From Eutypa lata (Eukaryota; Ascomycota; Sordariomycetes; Xylariales; Diatrypaceae), in assembly GCA_022661535.1 (NCBI GenBank), contig JAKULF010000004.1, positions 6,138,001-6,202,000 of the forward strand: 64,000 nt of DNA, written 5' to 3'. Position 1 is the first letter of the stretch; each line of letters begins with the position of its first letter. Of this stretch, positions 46,752 to 57,961 are shown in pieces. The translations under genes and the position numbers were made by a program. Under the pieces are notes generated by a model. That model saw only the letters and a program-made list of their open reading frames with translations, made no database searches and was not told where the DNA came from.

Positions 46752-47996
46752 GTTGGGCGGTAGGCGAGTAGTAGCGGAGGGAAGTTCTTGTTCTTTTCCT
46801 TTTTTTTTCTTTCTTCTCCTTCTCCCTTTTTTCTTCTCTTCAGTCGTGCTGCTACTATCTCGCGATTGGTGGGGGAAGCGACCTATTCTTAAGTCTATCG
46901 CCGTTGGAATAGGGGGAGGTCGTTTGTCGCTTGGAACCAACTACACAAGTCGCAAACACGAAGGGAAGAGAGTAGGAAGAGGTAGAGTAAAGCGCAAGCA
47001 GTCCCCCCTCGTATTAAATAAAGAAATAAACTAAAGAACCGCCATTAAAAAAGTTGGTTGGCTGTGGCACATGGGTAGGGCAGTAAGGCAAGTTGAACCA
47101 AGACGCGCTAGCAGGACGCGGAGGGCTAGGCGTGCTGTCGTGCTGTCACGGCTCATTCAGCTGGGTGGATCTAGACCTGTCAAGGGACTGCGCCGCGCCG
47201 TGGATCGACCTCCTTCGTCTCACAATCGGCAGCTCTCGTTAAAACGCTAGTTAAATGCAGAGCCCTCCCTGTAGTTAACTCACTGGGTGCTACGAAGTAT
47301 TTGTTATCACATATCTAGGTATGTTCCCTGTAGTTAAATATGTAAAAAGGGGTTTCTTTCACGAGTTATCTGCCCTACATGTAGCACTAACTATGGCAAA
47401 GACCGAATTCGGTAAACCATTCCGACGAACTTCGACAACTCCCACTGAAGAAAGCTTGGTCTTTAGCGCCTGGGCAGCCAATCGGGTGATGGATCCAGCC
47501 AATGAATGAAGCTCAAATGAGGATCAGCCCAAAATGAGCCTCCTTGGCACCCTAACGTTGATAGTCAGGTATGCACGAAGTAGGTAGTAGTTACAGCCAC
47601 AAATAGAACAAAAGGTGTGATGATAACAGGTAGGTATGCCGGTATGCACGACGCCCCGAGTTTGCTAGGGCCAGTTGGGTCAGATAATTAAGATATGCAA
47701 TAACTGGACAGCCAACAGCCCAGATAAAATTAAAAGGCAGAAAGGATCTCCTTGCACCGCCTTCGCTTAGTTCTACAGCCACTACTCCGCATTATATCTC
47801 ACATTGCGGGTTATATATCGTCATGATCATCATAGTCAAGCTTATGTATGCATGTATGTGTCTGAAAGAGCAAGTGTCGAAATTCGAGTCTGCATATGTG
47901 TGTGTATGGGCATATTCATTGATATGGAGAGCCCTAGATACCTAGGTGGCTATGACCCTACCACCAGCACGAAATCTATGTCTATATTCAACTCAT
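46752..47996. other. Intergenic region
   Basis: Promoter side of the MARVEL-like gene, with a pyrimidine-rich CTTTTTT/CTCCTTCTC leader at 46790-46850, and 3' flank of Ame1. No convincing gene between. Confidence 0.5.
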
Positions 47997-50646
47997 CTAC
48001 CTCCCCTCAAGAGCAGCAGCAGCGCGCTCCAGGAAAGCATTGAAGTCCTTGATCTGCTTGAGATTCCCGCCCCCATCGCCGCCGTGAGTACTTGCCTCGT
48101 CAGCGACCCTCGAGACCAGGAGCTCGAGGTTCGCCAGCTCGGCCGCTTTCTTCTCCTTGGGACCCAGGTCTGACGCGGACCTCCCGTTGTCGACTGCCAA
48201 TTCGATGTCGTGCATGACGGATGAGAGACCTAGAAGGTGCTATATGTATGGAAGAAGAACTTAGTTAGCAAGCATACATACCTAAGTACCTACATGTTCG
48301 TGTTTGCAGGTGTTGTTAAGAGCTCGGTGGGAGGAGACGAAGAAGAAGGGGCAAAACGTACCAGTGTTTCTTTGCTCTCCCTCTCGTGCTTAATTCTGAC
48401 CGCATCCATCTTCAGAGCGACCTGTTCTCTCTCGACACGGATACGTAGGATCTCGGAGCGCAGGGCGAGTTTCTCCTTCTGCACAGAACGCACTCGCTTC
48501 TTAAGCGCATGCATTGTGTCTAGCGCGATAGTCTATAGCCAGTCATGTGAATTAGAAAAATGCATCTCATACAATCAGCTCGCCTCAGTACCGTAGTCAA
48601 AACAACCCCCCCCCCCCAAAGCATATGAAAAAATAAAATAAAATAAATAAATAGAAAAAAAACTCACATGCTCCAAAAGACGAGTCCGCAATTCCTCCTG
48701 AAACGCCTCGAGCGCCCGGAGCTTCGTCCTGTATTCCTTCCTCGTAGCCGAATCCGCGGCCTGCATCGTGGCCTTGTGCAGCGTTTCCAAGTTCGACTCG
48801 ATGACCTCGTCGCACATCTGCGCAAGGACGTCGATGACGTTGACGCCGCCGCGGTTGGCGAACGGGATCTCCGCCGCGCCGAGTATGTCCGCGTCGCTGT
48901 CTTCGTCTTGATTCGCGTTCACGGGCTTGGTGTATCGCTGGACGATGATCGGGATGGCCTCTCCTCTGCCACCACCACCACCATCACCATCACCATCTCG
49001 ACCGCGCCTTTCCGTAGACGTAGATGTAGACTTCCGTGATTGTGGTTTCCTTCTCTGTACCTTCGGCTGTACCTTCTTCGGCTGCGCCTGCTTCGCCGGA
49101 CTTTCCTGCAGGCGCTTCTGCTGCTGTCGCCTCTTCCTAGCCGGCTCTGCCTTATCGACCGGCTCGGCATTCAGCTCAGGCGATTCTTCCCGCGCGGGAC
49201 TTGCCCGGGGTCGCTTGCGACCTATCCGGCGCGCCGCTTCGTGGACGTCTATTTCCTCCGCTTCCGCCTGCTCATTATCATCATCATCGGCATCTAACAC
49301 CAGCTCCTGCTCCTCCTCCTCTTCTTCAATGGGTTCTGGCCGCCGCTGCTGTTCGGGCGGGAACTTCTTATTCTGATTCTTCTTGTTCGTCTTCTGCGCC
49401 TTTGGCTGCGGTTTCCTGGCACTACTAGTACCCGCAGCCAGCGGCGAAGAGAGCTCATCTATATCGTCTTCGCCAAGCACGGTGCTCAGCGTGCTCCGCC
49501 GGTCTTGGCTCCGCACCGAACGCACAGACCCACCGCTCGCCACCGTGCTGTTGCTCTTCCGCGGCGGCCGCCGCAATGACGGTGATGATGAAACACCACC
49601 GGCTGCCGGACTAGATGATGATGCTACCGCTGCCATCCTGGCACTTGCGCGTGTGGAAAGCGCGGAGGGGAGACCTGTCGTCGTCGTCGTCGTCGTGCCG
49701 CTCATCCTCGTCGTCTTCCGCGCGAGAGGGGATGACGTCGTGAATTCGCCCGTCAGCCCATTCTCCTCTTCCATGACGGCCCTCTGCAGCCGTGCGCTCT
49801 GCGTTGCCGCATTGCTGAGCCTGATGCGCCGTCTATGGCCGCTTCCGGGGGCTTCGACCGGGCTCTCGGTGACCTCTTCTTCTATTATCCCGGGTCCTGC
49901 GGATAGTCTGGACACAATCGAGCTATGTGACCTCGGCGTGGGTACGGCTGCCGGCAGAGACTCCAGTTCATCGTCATCATCCTCGACCTCTGCTTCTGCT
50001 CTCGCAGGTTGAACCTCGGGGGCTTCGAGTACTTCTGTGACGCTGGGCGCCCCTTCTGATAAGCTGTAAGGATTTGGCCTGGTGGCATTGAGTCTCGCTG
50101 AGGTCCTTGAACCGCTGGATCGTACTTGTGAACTTGCTGAAGGTGATTGCGGTTGCGGTTCCGGTGGTGCTGGCGGAGCTGGACTAGGCTGTGCTCTTGA
50201 TGCACTCAGGCGTGCTGAGGATCTAGAGCCACTCGAGCTTTTCTCTACGCTTGTCGGTGGTGCTGGGGCTGGAGCTGGTGTTGGGGCCTCGGGCTCTTCG
50301 GGACTCAACCGTCGCCGCTTCGCAGATGTGTTCGGTTCGGTTCGGATGGCAGGCCCTGGCGGGGCTATTTCAGGAGATGCTTCAGCTGCAGGGAGAATAA
50401 ACCCAAAGGAATCATCGGCAACTTCGTGGCGTCTAAGCACGGTAATTAATTGTTGTCAGCATCAGCATCAGTATCAGTATAGTATAGGCGCTGGAATTAA
50501 TTGTTATATCGGTTAGCGTGAGGTCATACATACCCTGCCCCACGCATGCGCTGCTGCATGCGCTCTTCACGACCTGGGAATACTAGTCAGAACATTGAAA
50601 TAGACAGATAACAGATTACAATCGGTATGAACTTACTAGTAGCCAT
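47997..50646 (-). CDS. Inner kinetochore protein Ame1/CENP-U (Mis17-like), five exons
   Basis: Exons 50646-50637, 50573-50534, 50432-48668, 48532-48362 and 48239-47997 give 742 aa; the first two are tiny (10 and 40 nt). The N-terminus, restored only by splicing, reads REERMQQRMRGAGRH then DDSFGFIL, like the conserved Ame1 start that contacts the Mis12/Mtw1 complex. A long disordered middle is Ser/Thr/Arg- and Asp/Glu-rich with an AT-hook-like RKRPRAS. The C-terminal ~200 residues are the ordered part: VNVIDVLAQMCDEVIESNLETL, then helices ALEAFQEELRTRLLEH, LKKRVRSVQKEKLALRSEIL and VEREQVALKMDAVRIKHE. From memory this is the Ame1/CENP-U domain. Ame1 forms the COMA complex with Okp1 and links centromeric nucleosomes to the KMN network. 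Introns are 63, 101, 135 and 122 bp. Confidence 0.68.
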
Positions 50647-53109
50647 CGTGTTTCTACGATAACATTAGAGCTGGTTAGGTTTAAAGGCTGTACATTCGAT
50701 GAATTGAGACGCGTTGAGACGCGACGTTAGTTAATTGGTGGTTACTGATAACTAGTAACTCTACTTAATTAGGTACCTAATGATGGGAGTGAAACACAAG
50801 CTCTCAGGAGTTAGAGCATTCATTTACAGCTGTCATGGCTTCAACACAGCTGGCTACCAATTCACAGCTGTGTTGCTCTCGGACACGATTGTCTCCACTC
50901 CAAGCCGAGACCCGCATCTCCGACGTCTATTGAAACGGAGACCTAGAGTAATCTACAAATATGACTGCTAGATAGAATAAAACTCAAGTAAATATTAAAA
51001 CTCCAAGTCATAGTGTTGTTTCTTTAGAAGGTTAAATTGTAGATGAGGTCCACTTAGTTAAGGTACTACTAGAAATGCAGGGACTTCAAACGCATCCTCG
51101 TGTTAAATCCAATTGGCTGCCTGGCATTTGGAAAACCATCTTCCTATTGTGTTCAGTGACTCGGCTTCCATTATCTATTTTCTAGCTGCAGTATTCTTCA
51201 AGACAAGTACACAATGCTAATTATGTAGCTGTCTGGATAAGAGCCCATCTGATAAGGCTTGCCTACGAAGAATGCCTGCTTGGTATGAGTAGAGTAGAAG
51301 TACTACAGAAACTAAGCATGCCTTAACATCTTCAATACGCACCTTTGGAAAAGGAGAAGATTTTATGAATTTTCCTATTTTTTCACTTCTTAGGTACCAA
51401 TGCAAAACTCATTCGTACGCTCATTTCATCTTTGCCAGCCTAAGTACTTAATAGTACCTCTGTAATTCCACGTACCTATGTCTTGCTGCCATGATAGCCA
51501 TACGCTTCATGTTTACGTGAACCTAAAGCATCATATTTGTAGACGTAATTTTATATTTAGGAATCTCCTGCACGTACATGAATTTTGCACTCTACCATTC
51601 TCCGTAGTTGCTGGGAGAGGCAAAGTCCACCGCACTATCTACCACTGGGTCATTACATGTTGACGACGAGACCTGCGCATGCCCTACCATAGCAACTGGT
51701 TGATGTACACTTTTTACCAAGTGACTTACAATGTACCATTAGCTGTTTATTTGCAGCCGCATAGTAACCCCGCAGGCAACATTAAGTCCTGCTCCTCGAT
51801 CCTTGATGGTGTCGTCGTCGATTACATTTCTTTACGCTGAAGACTGAAGACTGAAGACTGAAGACTGAAGAGTCCTAATCCCTAAACTCGCCAACCGTAT
51901 CCTATGCCTGTGACCATTCCCATGACCCTTCCTCAGGCATTGAAATACAGTATGTATTAAGAGGTATCCTACCTATGTGCCATTGTCTCCCTAACCCGGT
52001 AAACGAGGCATAACCAACCCCTCAGCAGTACTCGAACGAAGTACACACACACACACATACACACGCACTTAAACGAACCTGACCTTTCTTCCTTCCATCT
52101 TTCCTTCGTTTAACCCACACTGCACCACACCACTCTACAAAATTCTCTTGCATCTGGAGGAAGATTTTCTCACAACTTTCTGTCTACCTCAAGAGACGCA
52201 TCACGGATTTCCCATCCAATTTGTCTTGCGTAGTCTGCTGTGTAGGGATACATACAACACCATCACTACCATCCTCTTACAGTACCTGTATTTCCTTCCC
52301 TTCGACTACAACGACCTGGAGGTACGTCCTTAGAAACATACATACATCCATACATCTCTGTCCGCACTGCCATCAACAGCAGCTAGTGACCGACCTACTT
52401 ACTGACATTGCCAGGAAGGGATTTATTTTCCTTTGCACTTCACCGCCTGCAACCTTTACTCACTCACTGACTTACTTACACACATACAACCTATTCCACC
52501 CCCCCCCCCGGCGTTTCTTTTCCCTTTGCCTGTCTACTGGCAATAACAACAAGAACTCGCGGTATCTGGTCCCTATTCGACTTGATCACAATAGGTAAAC
52601 AAGTGAAGTTTTCTCAAGTGTACACATCAGCCAAGGCAGCGAGTGTAACCTGTCTTCCTATTGCATACTTCCTGCTTCGCGTCTTCAGAGGTTAGTATTA
52701 CACCCCACAAACTAGTTTCTTCACGGTATCTCTACCCATGATCATATTAAATGCATGCACAACCCCAAAGATAGATCCATCACCCAATGCACACCACATC
52801 CACTGCATTCTGGAAAATAAGTATTGCATTGAACTCGTGTACTAATTTGCGCAATAGCGGTTCTTGCCCATTGTGCAACACCCACGATATTGTCAATTAA
52901 GCAACTACTACGTACAGCTAAAGCAGGGCGAGAAGTCTTTCCATTCGCCATCATCTACATCAACATCACTTCCCTGCCCGTGTGGCTTCTTCGTAGGTAA
53001 GTCTGAATAGTGCCAATCAAAGGTCAAAAATGAACTGAAACTGACCTTAAACCAATAGGCACCTCCACTACTACTGTTGATGCGCCATTGATACCTTTAT
53101 CAATTCACC
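50647..53109. other. Intergenic region and long leader of the poly-Ser protein gene
   Basis: 2.5 kb. 50650-52000 is AT-rich with no gene. A TGAAGAC repeat (about five copies) lies at 51838-51870. From ~52030 the plus strand becomes C/T-rich with CA and TACA repeats and a C-run (~52498), like a fungal promoter/leader. A clear intron signature at 52997-53058 (GTAAGT...CTGAC...AATAG), 51 bp before the ATG at 53110, suggests a spliced 5' UTR; other weaker donors (GTACGT at 52321) hint at more. Confidence 0.5.
52997..53058 (+). other. Probable 5' UTR intron of the poly-Ser protein gene
   Basis: 62 bp with donor GTAAGT, branch ACTGAC about 14 bp before the acceptor, and acceptor AATAG. It lies entirely upstream of the start codon. 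Confidence 0.5.
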
Positions 53110-55368
53110 ATGTGTTTCGTCACGCACCTGGACTGCCAGGTCTGCAAAGTCAAAGACAAGTACCTATTCAATCCTTGCGAATCTTTTGTAGAGGAGCATG
53201 CGAACCCCCAGGACGACACGCCGCTTCCACCTAGGAAGCACTTCCATTGCACCGAGCTAGCATGGCCGCTGCCTGAGGGTGAAGACACAAGTCACCACAT
53301 CTGCGATCGCTGCCTTGGAAATGGCATTCGCTACTACCAACGAACTGTGGCTATTGAGCAGAACATCCAGTTCAATAACCGACACTACAGTACCTTGTAC
53401 CCTCCTGTCCAAGAGCAGGCACCTACCCCTACCCCTCTGGATGCTGCAGAAGATGAAGGAGAAGACACTGAAGAGGAGGAAGATCGGTATTATGACTCCT
53501 CCTCCTCCTCCTCCTCCTCCTCCTCCTCCTCCTCCTCCTCCTCCTCCTCCTCCTCCTCCTCCTCTTCCTCAGAGGAAGAAGATACTATAGTAGTACAAAC
53601 TAAGGCAAGTACCACATCGCCTAAGAAAAAGCAAGTGCCAGACGGATCGGGAGAACCACGCTTGTTTCCACGAGCATCCGAGATCGAGGGCCAGTTTCCT
53701 CCGAATTGGGAAGGCCTCAGCCAAGGTTTCAAGAACTTGATCCGGGATACCAACTGCAGAGACAGCAACGATGATCTGAACTCTCCGCTTCCTGCTGTTG
53801 ACAGGGAGAAGAAATTCGACGAGCACTGGCAACCAAGACTGGCCGAAGAACCACACCGCATGCTTACCTTGTGGATCCCATTCTGCACTATGTGCAGAAG
53901 ACCTTCTTTCAATCACAAAGGAGGGATCGACGGTGTCGAATTCGAACCTGGAGTCATGCTTTGGAAGTGGCTCAAGCAGTTGCACGGCGAGAAGATGGTA
54001 GTCACCCAACTCACGACGGGGTTCATCCACAAGCCTTGCGACACATGCATCGAGAAGGAGACTCGGCTTCGTTATAACGTCTTCAAGTTTCTGAGCACGG
54101 CTTCTAACCCGGCTGCCTGGAGCGTATGGCATTGGCTGCTGACGCGAGGAACGAACTGGGCACGGTTCTGGAACCATGATACCCTAAATGTTGGCCTGCC
54201 TGATGAGCCGTGTTACGAGACCAAGTATTTCCTACAGCTCATGGCGGTGGCCTGGAAGGCTAGGACCGGCGTTGCGTGGGAAGACACAGTCGACCTGGAT
54301 CCCCCCGTTTCCTGCCCGGTTGCTACTTACCTTCATCAAAAACCATTCCTTAGACTTACACACTGGAACGATCTTGCCGGCGTCTTCAGTCGCCCTGATC
54401 CAGTTGTCCAATCGCCAACCCTAGCCGCTCAGGCAATAGAGCTTCCATATGATGAAGCGAGCTTGCCCGTGGAGAACAGAGATGAGCCTAGACAGGATGT
54501 TGCAAGAAGCGTTGCACGAAGCGTGTCGCCTACCATCACGATCCCAGATTTCCCCGAGACCGCTGTCGGTGAAACCCGGACTCTGCGACAGTGGAAGGCA
54601 AAACAGGAGGGCAGAACCATACTCTCGTCTTGCGCCGAAAAGAAGAGATTCTTTACTGCCAGAGGTGCAGTTATTGATGAGAATGGGAAGGCAGTGAAGG
54701 CTTTAGACAGAGCACGAGCTCTCGTCTCGCAACAACAGGAGGCTCACACTAAGCCGGCGACCCCCGAACTGACACCTCCTAGTCAGCCGGACACAGTGAA
54801 CGGCGGTGATGCTGGTTATGATGCCGGCGTTGATGCCGGCGTTGACCGACCATCTCGCAAACGACAAGCAAGCGGCGCCATTGCTGGCCACGAGAACAAG
54901 CGTGCACGTCTTGACGAGGGCAAGGTAGAGAGGTATCTTACGCCATCTACAGGTCCCAGTCGCGGACGCTCACCGCATACCCCTAGCTCATCGACCACTT
55001 TGAATTCCAGCGGTGAAGACACCATCCAGGAAGACACCCAGCATAACAGCCTCGAGGGTTCTATGGATGATGATGACGAAGATCTTTTTGGTGACAACGA
55101 AGATCTCTCCGGCGAGAACGAAGATCTCTCCAGTGACAACGAACTAGAACCAAGCCCGACCAAGAAGGATGCAGCGTTGGCCTTAGTCGCACTCAAGTCA
55201 GGAAGAGCAGTCGAAGGCGATGATGAGCCGGCGCCTGGCAACCCTGCCGAGGACATCCTTTCACGATGCGACCATAAATACTGGCACCTGAAGGGCGTAG
55301 GACCCAAGGACAGATGGAGCTTTGGGTTCGGTGTTCAGGATGACGAGGATGATGACGGCTGGGATTGA
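53110..55368 (+). CDS. Orphan 752-aa protein with Cys pairs and a 25-Ser run
   Basis: Single exon. The N-terminal ~75 residues look like a small zinc module: CQVC (residues 9-12), a Cys in NPCESF, HFHC and HHICDRC. An acidic stretch leads into 25 consecutive Ser, encoded by 22 TCC codons then TCT-TCC-TCA, followed by EEED. A second ordered block (~200-400) has CTMCRRPSF and HKPCDTC pairs and Trp-rich helices (LWKWLKQLHGE, AAWSVWHWLLTRG, TNWARFW). The tail is acidic and repetitive (DAGYDAGVDAGVD; EDLFGDN-EDLSGEN-EDLSSDN) with an SRKRQ basic patch that may act as a nuclear signal, ending QDDEDDDGWD. I recognise no family. Two CxxC-type modules and basic/acidic tracts suggest a nuclear, zinc-binding protein. 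Function unknown. Confidence 0.75.
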   Translation: MCFVTHLDCQVCKVKDKYLFNPCESFVEEHANPQDDTPLPPRKHFHCTELAWPLPEGEDTSHHICDRCLGNGIRYYQRTVAIEQNIQFNNRHYSTLYPPVQEQAPTPTPLDAAEDEGEDTEEEEDRYYDSSSSSSSSSSSSSSSSSSSSSSSSSEEEDTIVVQTKASTTSPKKKQVPDGSGEPRLFPRASEIEGQFPPNWEGLSQGFKNLIRDTNCRDSNDDLNSPLPAVDREKKFDEHWQPRLAEEPHRMLTLWIPFCTMCRRPSFNHKGGIDGVEFEPGVMLWKWLKQLHGEKMVVTQLTTGFIHKPCDTCIEKETRLRYNVFKFLSTASNPAAWSVWHWLLTRGTNWARFWNHDTLNVGLPDEPCYETKYFLQLMAVAWKARTGVAWEDTVDLDPPVSCPVATYLHQKPFLRLTHWNDLAGVFSRPDPVVQSPTLAAQAIELPYDEASLPVENRDEPRQDVARSVARSVSPTITIPDFPETAVGETRTLRQWKAKQEGRTILSSCAEKKRFFTARGAVIDENGKAVKALDRARALVSQQQEAHTKPATPELTPPSQPDTVNGGDAGYDAGVDAGVDRPSRKRQASGAIAGHENKRARLDEGKVERYLTPSTGPSRGRSPHTPSSSTTLNSSGEDTIQEDTQHNSLEGSMDDDDEDLFGDNEDLSGENEDLSSDNELEPSPTKKDAALALVALKSGRAVEGDDEPAPGNPAEDILSRCDHKYWHLKGVGPKDRWSFGFGVQDDEDDDGWD
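53497..53562. repeat. (TCC)22 microsatellite encoding poly-Ser
   Basis: 22 perfect TCC triplets in frame inside the 752-aa gene, continuing as TCT TCC TCA. On the other strand it reads poly-Glu, producing a long antisense frame. Confidence 0.95.
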
Positions 55369-56480
55369 GTTGACGTCAAACTCTTACCAGACGAACGGAA
55401 CGAAGAAGTAATGGTCAGTCAGACATGGTGTTGCTATGTCGTTGTATATTGTATAGTGTGACTATGGACGTTCAGGTTAACCGAGACCTAAACAGCCAGT
55501 CACCAAAGTTGATTGCTTTCTCTGCCAGAGAGATATGCTGAAGGTTTCTAGCATTTTCAGAGGAGAAGATGAAGTTTGAGGATGCATCTAATGTATGGAT
55601 GCATGTGGATGTAGGATAGGGTCACGTTTAAGTGAATATGCAGGCTCAGCATGGCAGGTGCAGTAACCTTTTAAGGTGAATATCTCCCAGAGCAGAGTTT
55701 TTGAGTTTGCTCAAGCATGAGAGCATGAGGAAGTCAGTTAAGGCTAGAGAAATCGGAAAAGAGAGAAAGAGAACCAAAAAAAAAAACATCAGCCAAGGAA
55801 GCCTTGTACAACCTCTACTTTGTACAGTACAATAATATCTGTTAGATTTGTTTATAGCTCAAGCCTACATACATGAAGTATGATAAAAACTCTGCTTGTG
55901 TTCTGACTTCTTTCTAACTACCTACCCTAGGTACCTCTCAGCATAAATAGAGAGCAAAGAGGTTGCAGCAATGAGTGTCTTCAATGTTGATACGGCAATC
56001 AATGATAACTAGGTATGTACCAGACTTTGTGGTGAAAGGTACACATTTACAGTGTGATGAATTAAACCAAGCAGCCCAAGTAGGAATTAATATCATGGTT
56101 CGCACTGTGAAGGATGTCATAAATAGCAGGGGTCCATGGATGCTACGCTAACGCTGCAGCACTTGACCCGCCTCCTACCAATTGCATCACTCCATATCGT
56201 TGAAGGTCCACGTAATGTCTGAAGCTGAAGTTGAGTTACCTACTACGTAGAGCTTCATTAAGCTGCAACCTTACGTTAACTACAAGTGAATACCCCCCTT
56301 CTTTCCTGCAGGCAGCTATTTTAAACTTCCATAGTAGAACAACAGCCTTGTTTTACTCACATCATCCTGTTCTCATTTCTGTTCTCTCCTCCTTGAGAAT
56401 TCTTCAAACTACTAGGTAGTGGTGGTGAACCTAAGCTTGTTGGGAGCTCTTGTTTGAGCCCATCGCGAGATTGTCGGAAA
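55369..56480. other. Intergenic region
   Basis: 3' flank of the poly-Ser gene and promoter of the KDEL receptor. AT-rich, A-run near 55777, palindromic CCTAGGTACC near 55927. No gene seen. Confidence 0.5.
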
Positions 56481-57961
56481 ATGGCTGGATGGAACGTTCG
56501 TCGCGACCAATCCCCCAAGCACAGCTCTCCAACTAATGCCAGCTGAACTGACTTTTATTTACCTGCCGACGACAGATTTTCCGAGTATTGGGAGATATCT
56601 CCCATATTCTTTCGAAATGTATCCTGATCTTCGCCATCCATCGTAACAAGAGCGCCGAAGGTACGCATTTAGACCAAGCAGCAGCAACCTCACCTTGCCT
56701 CAGTCAATAAGAGCTAACTCTGTATTCTCCACTCTGTAGGCGTCTCTATGATAACACAGATCCTCTACGCCATCGTCTTCTGCTCGAGATACACCGACCT
56801 GTTCAGCGAGGCCTATGCCTGGAACCTATTCTTCAAGATCTTCTACATCCTGTCGTCCATCTACATCATCGTCATAATGCGGTGGCAGTTCGCGCGCACG
56901 AGGGAGCGTGAGATCGCCTGGAAGCTGGGAGCTGCGGCGCTGGGCGGATCTTTGTTGATCTCGCCCTTCGTCATGTTGGTTTTCGAGGGCAAGGAGTCGT
57001 GGAGCCTATTCACGGTAAGCTGCTGCTGACATCAACCTGCAAAGATTCGGATCTTCATAGCTAGCCATATACTCCCTCCCCCCCCCCCCTCCACCCCCCT
57101 TTTGAAAAACTACTTGCGCAAGTGTATACCTAGAGCTAACTCAACACCCCTCAAAAACAGTGGATATGGGACTTCTCGCAAATCCTCGAATCGGTCTGCG
57201 TGCTCCCGCAGCTCCTCCTGCTCCGGCAGACGACGGTGCCGACGGTGATCGACTCGCTGTACCTCCTGACGCTGGGGGCGTACCGGGGCCTCTACATCCT
57301 GAACTGGATCTGGCGGGCGGCGGACGCGAGCGACCGCAAGCCGAACGCCGTCTCGGTCGTCTTCGGCATCGTCCAGACCGCCCTCTACGTCGACTTCTTC
57401 TGGGTCTACTACACGCGCCAGCGCGTCAAGCTGCGCGGCGGCGGCGTCGTCGACGCCGACGACATCCGCCGCGGCTGGCTGCTCGCCCGCATCTTCGGCA
57501 ACAAGCGCTTCGAGTCCGAGATCGATGGCGGCGATGACGAGGAGAGCGCCCCTGCGCTTGGTGGTGGTGCTGGTGGGAGGAGCGGTGGTGGAAATGGGAT
57601 TGGAATTGGTGGTGGGGATGCTGCTGCTGCTGCTTCTTCATCTGCGAGACGGTCGAAGTGGGGGGCTAGGGGCATTTCTGTCAGCGCTGACGAGGGCGTT
57701 TACGAAGACCAGCATCGAGCGCAGTCATCTTCGGGTCAGGGCCAGGATTCGTTCAACGACGATGATGACGATCCTGTGGATCCCGATGCCAAGATGAAGG
57801 ACCCGGATGAGCTGGCGCGCGCTCTCGATGACGACGATGATGACGATGATGACGACGACGATAGCGAGGAGGAGGACAGCGACGAGGATGCGACGTTGCC
57901 GACGGCGGCGCGCAAGGGGAATAGCAATGGGGTTAGCAATGGAAGCGAGTGGCGGGATTAG
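56481..57961 (+). CDS. erd2: ER lumen protein-retaining (KDEL/HDEL) receptor with a long acidic C-terminal extension (four exons)
   Basis: Exons 56481-56495, 56576-56660, 56740-57014 and 57161-57961 give 391 aa. The 15-nt first exon encodes MAGWN, joined to IFRVLGDISHILSKCILIFAI, the conserved Erd2 start. KSAEGVSMITQILYAIVFCSRY-type and FKIFYILSSIYIIVIM-type helices follow, then VPTVIDSLYLLTLGAYRGLYI and the last helix to YYTRQRVKL (~residue 216). The seven-TM receptor returns HDEL/KDEL proteins from the Golgi to the ER in COPI vesicles. Yeast and animal Erd2 end near residue 212-219. Here ~175 residues follow: a Gly/Ala/Ser-rich linker, SFNDDDDDPVDPD, a run of 12 Asp and SEEEDSDED. The extension is in the same exon and frame. 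Confidence 0.93.

Noticed and set aside
48600..48660. Extension of Ame1 exon 3 past 48668 (SIYLFYFIFSYALGGGG)
   Set aside because: It is intron sequence: a GTGAGT donor sits at the helix end and the next exon continues the coiled coil in phase 0.
49383..50012. 209-aa plus-strand frame opposite the Ame1-like gene
   Set aside because: Ser/Val-rich shadow of the spliced minus-strand gene, which has good introns and a conserved N-terminus.
53490..53912. Minus-strand frame ending in a long poly-Glu run
   Set aside because: Antisense reading of the TCC repeat in the 752-aa gene.
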